Part shown: in pieces, positions 16,357-23,824 of the stretch
How positions within the stretch are numbered: position 1 is the stretch's first letter
Layout of the letters: each line of letters begins with the position of its first letter
Assembly (NCBI GenBank): GCA_030537855.1
Contig: JAUNVD010000016.1
Location: forward strand, 1-42,136
DNA from: Tissierellia bacterium
GTDB taxonomy: Bacteria; Bacillota; Clostridia; Tissierellales; Peptoniphilaceae
Direction of reading: 5' to 3'
DNA length: 42,136 nucleotides
Position numbers and translations under genes: made by a program
The notes under the pieces: model-generated
The model's database searches: none
The model's input: only the letters and a program-made list of their open reading frames with translations
What the model was told of the DNA's origin: nothing

Positions 16357-17889
16357 GTGAATAAGGGAATGAAACCATTTGCAGTAGAAATGAAAAATAT
16401 CACTAAAAAATTTGGAGATTTTACGGCAAATGACGGCATCAACCTAGATGTAAAACATGGAGAAATTCATGCGCTCCTAGGTGAAAATGGAGCAGGGAAA
16501 AGCACTTTAATGAATATCCTATACGGTTTATATTCCCCTACAGAAGGTGAAATTTATATTAATGGTGAAAAAGCTGATATGGTAGACCCTAATGTAGCCA
16601 TTAGTAAAGGACTAGGTATGGTTCATCAACATTTTATGTTAGTAGAACCCTTTACAGTATTAGAGAATATCATCTTGGGAATGGAGCCTATGAAGGGAAT
16701 TACCTTAGATATGAAAAAAGCTCGGGAAAATGTTTTGGAGCTTTCAAAAAAGTATGGGTTAACAGTGGACCCTGATGCAAAAATTCAAGATATTACTGTG
16801 GGAATGCAACAAAGGGTGGAGATTTTAAAGGCTCTCTATCGTGGAGCAGATATTCTAATTTTAGATGAACCTACGGCTGTTCTTACTCCACAGGAAATTA
16901 AAGAGTTTACCCATATTATTCAGGGATTAGCTGAACAAGGTAAAACCATCATTATTATTACTCATAAGTTAAAAGAAATTAAATCTATGGCAGATCGATG
17001 TACCATAATACGTCGAGGGAAGAAAATTGGAACTGTTGATGTGGAAGATGTCTCCATTAAAGATTTGGCTGAGATGATGGTAGGAAGACAAGTTTTACTA
17101 AAAGTGGAAAAGGATAAACAGGTTCCTGGTGATGTATATCTAAAGATAGATGATTTAGTGGTCTCTGATATACGTAATATTAAAAAGGTAAATGGTCTTA
17201 ATCTAGAAATTAAAGCAGGAGAGATCCATGGAATTGCAGGTGTTGATGGAAATGGTCAATCAGAATTATTAGAAGCTTTAACAGGTTTAAGACATGTGGA
17301 AAGTGGAAACATTTATTTAAAAGACGAAGATGTAACTAATTTTACCCCAGCAAAGATTCAAGAAAAAGGAATGTCTAATATTCCTGAAGACCGTCAAAGA
17401 AGAGGTCTCGTCCTTGATTTTACGGTGTCAGAAAATATGATATTAGAAAATTTCCAAAAAGAGCCTTTTTCTAAAAAAGGTATTCTTCAACATCAAAATA
17501 TTGTACATTTTTCAGAAGAATTAATAGATAAATTTGATATAAGGCCTAGAAAACCTGAGTATAAAGCGGGTGATTTATCTGGTGGTAATCAACAAAAGGT
17601 AATTATCGCAAGGGAAATTACCAATGACCCTGATGTTTTAATTGCAGCACAACCTACACGAGGTTTGGACGTAGGGGCGATCGAATATGTACATCGTTTT
17701 TTAGTGGAACAACGAAATAAGGGAAGGGCTGTTTTATTGGTAAGTTTTGAACTTGATGAAGTCTTGGCCTTATCGGATCGTATTTCTGTTATATATGAAG
17801 GTAAAATTGTTCAAACTTTAGAACGAGATGAAACAGATGAAAATGAACTAGGTTTACTTATGGCAGGAGGTGAAAGAAATGAGCGTTAA
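16357..17889 (+). CDS. Nucleoside-type ABC transporter ATPase with two ATP-binding domains
   Basis: A tandem ATPase of the sugar/nucleoside importer class that works with BMP binding proteins. Domain 1 has Walker A GENGAGKSTLM (about 36-46), signature-like VGMQQRVEIL and Walker B ILILDEPTAVLTP. Domain 2 has a divergent Walker A GVDGNGQSELLEAL with Gln in place of Lys, signature LSGGNQQKVIIARE and AAQPTRGLDVGA. That asymmetry is normal for this class. I chose GTG 16357, seven bases after GAGGAGG; the upstream in-frame GTG at 16342 overlaps this site. The protein is 510 residues. Its end overlaps the first permease gene by 11 bases. Confidence 0.92.
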   Translation: MNKGMKPFAVEMKNITKKFGDFTANDGINLDVKHGEIHALLGENGAGKSTLMNILYGLYSPTEGEIYINGEKADMVDPNVAISKGLGMVHQHFMLVEPFTVLENIILGMEPMKGITLDMKKARENVLELSKKYGLTVDPDAKIQDITVGMQQRVEILKALYRGADILILDEPTAVLTPQEIKEFTHIIQGLAEQGKTIIIITHKLKEIKSMADRCTIIRRGKKIGTVDVEDVSIKDLAEMMVGRQVLLKVEKDKQVPGDVYLKIDDLVVSDIRNIKKVNGLNLEIKAGEIHGIAGVDGNGQSELLEALTGLRHVESGNIYLKDEDVTNFTPAKIQEKGMSNIPEDRQRRGLVLDFTVSENMILENFQKEPFSKKGILQHQNIVHFSEELIDKFDIRPRKPEYKAGDLSGGNQQKVIIAREITNDPDVLIAAQPTRGLDVGAIEYVHRFLVEQRNKGRAVLLVSFELDEVLALSDRISVIYEGKIVQTLERDETDENELGLLMAGGERNER

Positions 17890-18991
17890 ACATCGTGGGA
17901 AGTTTTTCTATACGATTAACTCAATTATTCTAGGACTTCTTGTTGGAGCGATTATATTACTTTCTGTTGGAATCAATCCCATAGAAGCATACAAAGTTAT
18001 ATTTTTAGGAGCATTGGGAAAACCTAAGTTTATTGGCTGGACCATTGTACAAGGCATCCCTATTATTTTAACAGGGATATCTGTAGCCTTTGCTTTTAAT
18101 ACAGGGCTTTTTAATATTGGAGCTGAGGGACAGTATATTGTAGGTTCTCTTGGAGCAGTGTTAGCAGGTGTTCTTTTGGATTTACCTCCTGTAATTCATG
18201 GAATTGTAGCACTACTATGTGGATTAGGCTTTGGTTTATTATGGGCAGGTATGATTGGATTATTTAAAGCTAAATTTGGAGTCAACGAAGTAATCTCTTC
18301 CATTATGCTTAATTGGGTGGCTCTATATCTTAATAATTTCTTTTTAGAAATGCCTTTTTTGAGAAAACCGGAAAGTGATAACTCCTATCGGATTATGGAA
18401 TCAGCAAGTATTCGTTTATTAGACGGGTGGAAACGTTCTGAGGCTGGACGGGCTATGCTAAAGGAACATAGTATATTAAAAGGTATCTTAAACCCTCCCA
18501 TTCATTGGGGGATTATCTTAGCGATTTTAATGGCTATTTTAGCTTGGTATATTTTAAAGAAAACAACTTTAGGTTATCAATTAAAAGCTGTAGGTTTTAA
18601 CAAAGATGCAGCAGAATATGGTGGAATCAATATTAAGAAAAACATTATTGTTTCCATGGCCATTTCAGGTGGGTTTTCCGGGTTAGCTGGAGCTATTACT
18701 GTATTGGGCGTGTCTCAAAATATTGGTATTCTAGCTGCTCAACAAGGATATGGATTTAATGGCATTGCAGTATCTTTAATTGCTGGGAACTCTCCATTGG
18801 CTTGTATCCCTGCAGGACTATTATTTTCAGGACTGACCTATGGTGGTGGAAAGTTAAACTCAAGTTTAAATACTCCATCAGAAATCATTAATATAATTAT
18901 TGGAATTATTGTATTTTTTATAGCTATGCCAAAGTTATTGGATATCATCGAAAATGTAGTAAAGGGAAAGAGAGGTGGAAAGAATGCATAA
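17879..18991 (+). CDS. Nucleoside-type ABC transporter permease 1
   Basis: A branched-chain-like permease of the BMP importer, about 370 residues and 8-10 hydrophobic segments. The segment FNTGLFNIGAEGQYIVGSLGA is the family mark (NIGAEGQ). FGVNEVISSIMLNWVALYL is also typical. ATG 17879 follows the AGGAGG at 17865-17870 by eight bases; the in-frame GTG 17870 overlaps that site. It shares a tight overlapping operon with the ATPase and the second permease, so the substrate should be a nucleoside or related base, as for NupP-like proteins. Confidence 0.92.
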   Translation: MSVKHRGKFFYTINSIILGLLVGAIILLSVGINPIEAYKVIFLGALGKPKFIGWTIVQGIPIILTGISVAFAFNTGLFNIGAEGQYIVGSLGAVLAGVLLDLPPVIHGIVALLCGLGFGLLWAGMIGLFKAKFGVNEVISSIMLNWVALYLNNFFLEMPFLRKPESDNSYRIMESASIRLLDGWKRSEAGRAMLKEHSILKGILNPPIHWGIILAILMAILAWYILKKTTLGYQLKAVGFNKDAAEYGGINIKKNIIVSMAISGGFSGLAGAITVLGVSQNIGILAAQQGYGFNGIAVSLIAGNSPLACIPAGLLFSGLTYGGGKLNSSLNTPSEIINIIIGIIVFFIAMPKLLDIIENVVKGKRGGKNA

Positions 18992-19907
18992 TATAGCAGT
19001 AATTATAGGAATTACTTTAATGTATTCTGCACCTTTAATATTTACAGCTATGGGTGGAATACTAAGTGAAAATACAGGTGTTGTGAATATTGGTCTTGAA
19101 GGGATGATGACAATTGGTGCTCTTATTGGAGCAACGGTAGGTTATTATTTTGGAAATCCATGGATTGCTTTTTTATCTGCTGGTTTGGCAGGAATGATGT
19201 TATCATTGATTCATGCTGTTGCTACAATCAATTTTTCTGCAGATCATGTTGTATCAGGAACAGCTATAAACTTACTAGGACCAGGTCTTGCTATTTTCCT
19301 ATCAAGAATCTTTTTTGAAGGTGCGGCAATGACAAAACCGATTCCTTTTGAAAATAAAATGCCTCAAGTATTTACTGGTATCTTTAAGAAGGGAACAGTT
19401 TTAGATATTATCTTTCGTCAATATGCTACAGTATATTTAGCTTTCATTGTTGTTGGTGTCGTTTGGTTTGTACTTTACAAAACAAAATTAGGTTTACGAA
19501 TTCGTTCTGTAGGGGAACATCCTGAAGCCGCAGAAACTTTAGGGATTAATGTTTACAAAATCAAATATATTGGTGTACTTGCCTCTGGCTTTTTAGCAGG
19601 TCTTGGAGGAGCTTGTCTTTCCTTAGCAGTTGTTGCAAATTACCGAGAAACATTAGTTTCTGGACAAGGATTTATTGCCTTAGCAGCAGTTATCTTTGGA
19701 AACTGGAAACCACAAGGGGCTGTAGTTGCTTGTTTGATTTTTGGAGCAGCACAAGGCTTGGTGGTATACTTGGGAATGAAAGGGATAGCAGTATCATCTA
19801 ATTTACTAAATATGCTCCCTTATGTATTAACATTATTAGTATTAATAATATTTGTAGGAGAGGCAAATGGACCTTCTGCAAATGGAAAACCTTATGAAAG
19901 AAGTTAA
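18984..19907 (+). CDS. Nucleoside-type ABC transporter permease 2
   Basis: The second permease of the importer, 307 residues with about eight membrane segments. TGVVNIGLEGMMTIGALIGA (NIGLEG) and SADHVVSGTAINLLGPGLA are family marks seen in NupQ-like proteins. ATG 18984 follows the AGAGGTGG site; the gene overlaps permease 1 by eight bases. It ends just before a strong palindrome that separates it from the convergent murC. Confidence 0.92.
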   Translation: MHNIAVIIGITLMYSAPLIFTAMGGILSENTGVVNIGLEGMMTIGALIGATVGYYFGNPWIAFLSAGLAGMMLSLIHAVATINFSADHVVSGTAINLLGPGLAIFLSRIFFEGAAMTKPIPFENKMPQVFTGIFKKGTVLDIIFRQYATVYLAFIVVGVVWFVLYKTKLGLRIRSVGEHPEAAETLGINVYKIKYIGVLASGFLAGLGGACLSLAVVANYRETLVSGQGFIALAAVIFGNWKPQGAVVACLIFGAAQGLVVYLGMKGIAVSSNLLNMLPYVLTLLVLIIFVGEANGPSANGKPYERS

Positions 19908-19913
19908 AGAAAG

Positions 19914-19941
19914 TAGCCCCCCTATTTAAATAGGGGGGCTA
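19914..19941. terminator. Perfect 28-base palindrome between convergent genes
   Basis: The arm TAGCCCCCCTATTT is followed directly by its exact reverse complement. No T run follows on the plus strand (ATAAATTATT). On the minus strand it is followed by ACTTTCTTTAAC. It sits seven bases after the permease stop and 33 bases from the murC stop, so it is a likely bidirectional termination or 3'-end stabilising hairpin. Confidence 0.75.
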
Positions 19942-19973
19942 TAAATTATTAAGGTAAGTATAGATTATTGTTT

Positions 19974-21356
19974 TTAAGAAGAAAGATACAGGTCCCCAAC
20001 TCGATATACGTCTCCTGCACCCATGGTAACTAATATATCTCCAGGTTTTAATAATGAATTTAAGTGATTCACAATTTCTTCAAAACCTTCCATATACACA
20101 GCTAGATCCCCTTTTTCATTAATAGCATCTACTAAGGTTTTTGAATGGATATTTCCATAATCTTTTTCACGAGCAGCATATATATCTGTAATAATTACAG
20201 AATCTGCTTCATGAAAGGATGTGGAAAATCGTTCCAATAATAATCTAGTTCGTGTAAATGTATGGGGTTGAAACACACATATAATATTTCCCTTTGCCCC
20301 TTGACGAATAGCGTGAATACTCGATTCGATTTCTGTAGGATGATGGGCATAGTCGTCTATCACTAAGACTCCTTCTTTGACACCCTTCTTTTCCAATCTA
20401 CGATGAACGCCGGTATACTTTAACACACCTTCTATGGCTTCTTGAAAATCCATGCCTATAGAATGACAAGCTACTATTGCTGCAAGGGAATTATAAACAT
20501 TATGTCTTCCCATAACCTTTAAGGTAACGGAAGAGATAAAGGTATCTTTATAGTATAAATCATATGTGGGAATACCATACTCATCGTATTTAATATTTCT
20601 TCCCTCATAATCCGCCTTTTGATCTAAGGAAAAAGTAATAACATTACATTCTGCTCTATGAACTAGAGTTTTTACATGTTCATCGTCAATATTGATAATA
20701 ATGGTACCGTCTTTATTAACATTCTTTACATATCCTTCAAATGTTCGTCTAATATGATCCATGTTATCAAAATAATCTAAATGATCCTCATCCATATTTA
20801 AAATAATGGCAATACTTGGATAGAATTTTAATATATTCCCCTTATACTCACAAGCTTCTGTTAAAAGCAAATGGTTCTCTCCTAGTCGTACATTCCCATG
20901 GATGTCATCAAGATTGCCCCCTAAAAGAATGGTGGGGTCCAGTTCATGGTCTTTAATTGCTGATGATATCATTGATGTGGTAGTTGTCTTTCCATGGGTT
21001 CCAGAAACGGCAATGGAAATCTGATAACTTTTCATAAGTTGACCTAAAAAACTTGCTCGATCTATAATATCAATTTTTCTATGGATTGCACCTTTTAATT
21101 CTTCGTTATCTAATGAAATTGCATCTGTATATACTACTAAATCTACATTTTCCACCCATTTCGAAGAATGGTAATTATAAAGGGTAATCCCTTGTTGTTT
21201 TAAATGTTCAGTAATCTCCGAAGCTTTACAATCACTACCGGTGACAATATATCCATGGGAGTGGAGTATTTCTGCTAAACCACTCATACTAATGCCACCA
21301 ATTCCGATAAAATGTACTTTTTTATATTTATGTTCATTTATGTTAAAAGAAACCAA
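19974..21356 (-). CDS. murC: UDP-N-acetylmuramate--L-alanine ligase MurC
   Basis: MurC joins L-alanine to UDP-MurNAc, the first amino-acid step of the peptidoglycan stem peptide, using ATP in the cytoplasm. Visible are the N-terminal Rossmann motif GIGGISMSGLAEIL (about 17-30), the ATP loop SGTHGKTTTTSM (about 118-129), the middle-domain NMDEDHLDYFD and the C-terminal DDYAHHPTEI (about 340). The 460-residue length is normal. The start is TTG at 21356, eight bases after TAGGAGG; the reading frame has no better start upstream. It is divergent from spoVG. Confidence 0.95.
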   Translation of the reverse strand: MVSFNINEHKYKKVHFIGIGGISMSGLAEILHSHGYIVTGSDCKASEITEHLKQQGITLYNYHSSKWVENVDLVVYTDAISLDNEELKGAIHRKIDIIDRASFLGQLMKSYQISIAVSGTHGKTTTTSMISSAIKDHELDPTILLGGNLDDIHGNVRLGENHLLLTEACEYKGNILKFYPSIAIILNMDEDHLDYFDNMDHIRRTFEGYVKNVNKDGTIIINIDDEHVKTLVHRAECNVITFSLDQKADYEGRNIKYDEYGIPTYDLYYKDTFISSVTLKVMGRHNVYNSLAAIVACHSIGMDFQEAIEGVLKYTGVHRRLEKKGVKEGVLVIDDYAHHPTEIESSIHAIRQGAKGNIICVFQPHTFTRTRLLLERFSTSFHEADSVIITDIYAAREKDYGNIHSKTLVDAINEKGDLAVYMEGFEEIVNHLNSLLKPGDILVTMGAGDVYRVGDLYLSS

Positions 21357-21383
21357 TATCCCTACCTCCTAAAATCTTATATT

Positions 21384-21394
21384 ATTATAACATA
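21384..21394 (-). promoter_or_regulatory. Extended -10 promoter of murC
   Basis: Read on the minus strand this is TATGTTATAAT: a perfect TATAAT with the TGn extension. No good -35 is apparent. The same 11-mer occurs upstream of galU and of the sirtuin-like gene. Confidence 0.7.
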
Positions 21395-21466
21395 GTTTAG
21401 ATTACAAATATTTAAAGATTTTAAAATTTATGAATCTTTGCCTTTCGTTTTACAACGTTTTTATAG

Positions 21467-21472
21467 TATAAT
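21467..21472 (+). promoter_or_regulatory. -10 element of spoVG
   Basis: A perfect TATAAT lies 37 bases before the spoVG ATG. The -35 region (TTCGTT at 17 bases) is poor. I looked for a sigma-H promoter, as in Bacillus spoVG, and did not find a convincing one. Confidence 0.5.
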
Positions 21473-21508
21473 AATATAGAGAAGATGTAGAAAAAGGTGG
21501 TGAACAAC

Positions 21509-21823
21509 ATGAACATTACAGATATTCGGATACGAAGATTAACTACAGATAGTAAGATGAAGGCAATTGTTTCAGTTACCTTTGATGATGAGGTGGTTAT
21601 CCACGACATTAAATTAATTGAAGGTGTAGAAGGTTTATTTGTCGCTATGCCTAGTCGTAAGCTTCCTAATGGTTCTTTTAGGGATATCGCTCATCCAATT
21701 CATTCAGAAGCTCGAAAAAAAATTGAAGATGCAGTTTTTGCAAAGTATGAAGAAGTTGTAAAAGAAATGGAATTGGAAACAGAAGTTAAAGAAGATAATG
21801 ATACTCCTGAAGAAATAGAGTAG
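21509..21823 (+). CDS. spoVG: Septation regulator SpoVG
   Basis: SpoVG is a small nucleic-acid-binding regulator involved in sporulation septation and in virulence and envelope control in other Firmicutes. [26 protein letters not shown] and [21 protein letters not shown] are nearly invariant in the family. I chose ATG 21509, eight bases after AAAGGTGG, giving 104 residues; the in-frame GTG 21497 overlaps the binding site. The acidic tail after about residue 85 is variable in the family. Confidence 0.96.
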   Translation: MNITDIRIRRLTTDSKMKAIVSVTFDDEVVIHDIKLIEGVEGLFVAMPSRKLPNGSFRDIAHPIHSEARKKIEDAVFAKYEEVVKEMELETEVKEDNDTPEEIE

Positions 21824-21850
21824 ACCGGATCTTTATTAGTAATGGAATAT

Positions 21851-21881
21851 AAAAAATGCACGAGAGATTCGTGCATTTTTT
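21851..21881. terminator. Bidirectional terminator between spoVG and the AraC-type gene
   Basis: AAAAAATGCACGA pairs perfectly with TCGTGCATTTTTT across five bases. The A and T runs flanking it allow termination in both directions. Its edge is four bases from the stop of the convergent regulator. Confidence 0.9.
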
Positions 21882-21884
21882 ATA

Positions 21885-22514
21885 TTATGTGAGTATTTGT
21901 TTTTTAAATTCATTTGGAGTAGAGCCAGTGTATTTTTTAAAAGTGGTTGAAAAATGACTTTGGCTTGAAAAACCACATTCAAATGAAATATATTCGAAAG
22001 TTTTTTTGTTTTCTCGAATTAATTCTTTCGCCCGATTTACTCTTTGGATATTAACATATTCACAAAATTTGTAACCTGTTTGTTGTTTAAATAAATGACA
22101 AAGATAATTTTTACTGATGTGAAGTTGATTAGAAACCATTTGTAATGTTAATTTTCTCGTGTAATTTTTATTTATAAAGTCTAAAGCTCCTTCAATAAGC
22201 TCATGGTCATTTACTCGTAATTCTCCAGCAAATTTATTTTTGTATTCTTCTAGCATATGTTCCCCAATATGTATTAACTCATGAACACCAGATTCTCTCA
22301 TAATTAGTCTTTCGTAGTGTAGAGTCATTTTTTCTACGTCTTTACTATATTCTAGTAAGAAATAAGTATATAAGAACATATTTAGATGAGACAAATAATT
22401 TTTGGTAGAATCCAAAGATTGTGTATGTCTTTTTAAATCGTTAAAATATATATCTAATGCTTTGTGAAAAGTACTAGAACGTAAAACTCTCGCTAAGTTT
22501 AAATGATTTAACAC
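21885..22514 (-). CDS. AraC-family transcriptional regulator
   Basis: The 209-residue protein has a C-terminal AraC DNA-binding domain (about 108-206) with two helix-turn-helix units: LTLQMVSNQLHISKNYLCHL, then FEYISFECGFSSQSHFSTTF and the closing GSTPNEFKK. The N-terminal 100 residues are helical and lack a cupin arabinose-type pocket, so the signal is unknown. It starts with GTG seven bases after AAAGGAGG. It is divergent from flavodoxin-DUF3793 with an inverted repeat between them, suggesting that it controls that pair and itself. Confidence 0.87.
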   Translation of the reverse strand: MLNHLNLARVLRSSTFHKALDIYFNDLKRHTQSLDSTKNYLSHLNMFLYTYFLLEYSKDVEKMTLHYERLIMRESGVHELIHIGEHMLEEYKNKFAGELRVNDHELIEGALDFINKNYTRKLTLQMVSNQLHISKNYLCHLFKQQTGYKFCEYVNIQRVNRAKELIRENKKTFEYISFECGFSSQSHFSTTFKKYTGSTPNEFKKQILT

Positions 22515-22544
22515 AAAAGTTCCTCCTTTTCATAATTTTACAAC

Positions 22545-22577
22545 AATGTATTTAAATTTTTAAAATCTAAATACATT
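22545..22577. promoter_or_regulatory. Inverted repeat, possible regulator operator
   Basis: AATGTATTTA (22545-22554) and TAAATACATT (22568-22577) are exact inverted repeats 13 bases apart, centred between the divergent AraC-type and flavodoxin genes. The right arm ends where the flavodoxin -10 (TATAAT, 22577-22582) begins, and the left arm is symmetrically close to the other gene. Confidence 0.6.
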
Positions 22578-22582
22578 ATAAT
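22577..22582 (+). promoter_or_regulatory. -10 element of the flavodoxin-DUF3793 operon
   Basis: A perfect TATAAT, 50 bases before the flavodoxin ATG. The expected -35 position is A-T rich and poor (AAATTT), which fits a promoter needing an activator. Confidence 0.55.
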
Positions 22583-22631
22583 AGAATCATAATTGATAGT
22601 CAATATCACGATAAAATTTAGGAGGAATGAA

Positions 22632-23060
22632 ATGAGCAAAATTAACATTATTTATTGGACTGGTACCGGAAACACAGAAGCAATGGCAAATGCAATTGCT
22701 GAAGGAGCAAAAGGCGAAGGCGCTGAAGTTGAAATTATCCCTGTAGGAGATGCAACGATTGAAGATGTTACCGGTGTAGATAAAGTAGCTTTTGGTTGCC
22801 CAGCTATGGGAGCAGAAGAATTAGAAGATACAGAAATGCGTCCATTTATGGATGAAGCTAATAAAGTGATTTCTGGTAAAAAAGTTGCTATCTTTGGATC
22901 CTACGAATGGGCAGATGGTGAGTGGATGAGAACTTGGCAAGAAGAAATTGAAGGAACTGGAGCACAACTAGTTGCTGATGGATTAGCTGTTTATGATAAT
23001 CCTGATGAAGATGGAATTGATGATTGTAAGTTCTTAGGAAGAGACCTAGCAAAAGCATAA
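22632..23060 (+). CDS. Flavodoxin
   Basis: A short-chain FMN flavodoxin of 142 residues, a one-electron carrier often used when iron is scarce. The FMN phosphate loop is WTGTGNTEAMA (residues 9-19), preceded by the beta strand KINIIY. FGCPAMGAEELED and FGSYEWADGEWM supply the isoalloxazine-binding loops. I chose ATG 22632, six bases after AGGAGG; the longer frame starting at 22593 runs through the promoter leader. It could serve the pyruvate oxidoreductase downstream in the window, but nothing in the sequence proves that. DUF3793 follows directly. Confidence 0.93.
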   Translation: MSKINIIYWTGTGNTEAMANAIAEGAKGEGAEVEIIPVGDATIEDVTGVDKVAFGCPAMGAEELEDTEMRPFMDEANKVISGKKVAIFGSYEWADGEWMRTWQEEIEGTGAQLVADGLAVYDNPDEDGIDDCKFLGRDLAKA

Positions 23061-23061
23061 G

Positions 23062-23649
23062 TTGAAAAATAAAACTTTAGTCTTTCATACGTACTTACAC
23101 TCTCTTGAAGATTTTGAATATTTACTTTATTTTTTAAAGGTTCAATGTGCACCGACAAGAGTAGGTTTAAAAGTTGGAACAATGTTAAATTTAACCCATA
23201 CAACCAGACCTTTGTCAAAGATTTGGGAAAAGTATGAAAAAGAATTAAAGCGCCAACTTGGATTAGAGGCCTTTTGTTTAAAGGAAACGGACACATCGAC
23301 CTTACTATTATTTTACAAAAAAGATGTTTTAGCCAATTACTTAAATCAAAAAGAGGTAAGAGCATTTTTAAAAGATTTTGGATATGATCATTGTAATAAA
23401 TTTGAGGATTACTTATATTTACTAAAATCACATTTTAAAGGTCATTGTCCTAATGAAGTTGGGGTTTTTCTAGGGTATCCTTTAGAGGATGTTAGATCTT
23501 TTCATTGTAAGGGAGGAAGAGCCTGTTTAGCTTCTGGTTACTGGAAATGCTATCATAACGTAGAAGAAAGTCTGCATAAATTTAGGTTATTTGACCTTAG
23601 TAGAAAACATGCCATCGACATTATTATGAGAAAGAAAAAAATAGGTTAG
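23062..23649 (+). CDS. DUF3793 family protein
   Basis: A 195-residue protein matching the DUF3793 family, of unknown function, common beside flavodoxins in Firmicutes. The recognisable marks are CAPTRVGLKVGTMLN (about 30-44), CPNEVGVFLGYPLEDV (about 129-144) and a C-terminal SGYWKCYHN (about 158-166). Several cysteines (about 30, 129, 150, 155, 163) could bind a metal, though not all are expected to be conserved. It starts with TTG one base after the flavodoxin stop and has no clear ribosome binding site, so it is probably translated by coupling to flavodoxin. Confidence 0.8.
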   Translation: MKNKTLVFHTYLHSLEDFEYLLYFLKVQCAPTRVGLKVGTMLNLTHTTRPLSKIWEKYEKELKRQLGLEAFCLKETDTSTLLLFYKKDVLANYLNQKEVRAFLKDFGYDHCNKFEDYLYLLKSHFKGHCPNEVGVFLGYPLEDVRSFHCKGGRACLASGYWKCYHNVEESLHKFRLFDLSRKHAIDIIMRKKKIG

Positions 23650-23688
23650 GGAAAGTTTTCTTTTGTGCAAGGTCTAATAATGAAAGTA

Positions 23689-23727
23689 ACACCGATATTT
23701 CTTAGGAAGTATCGGTGTATTTTTATT
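23689..23727 (+). terminator. Terminator after the flavodoxin-DUF3793 operon
   Basis: ACACCGATA pairs perfectly with TATCGGTGT across 12 bases, followed by ATTTTTATTT. Confidence 0.85.
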
Positions 23728-23824
23728 TCATTTTTTATGATAAAATATAATTTTAGAATATAGTTCAAAACATTTATAGAAGATTAAATGAGTAACCTTT
23801 TAAAAGAAGGATAGGAGTGATAGA

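Noticed and set aside
22627-22632. ATG at 22627 as the flavodoxin start
   Set aside because: It reads ATG AAA TGA and stops at once; ATG 22632 gives the flavodoxin.
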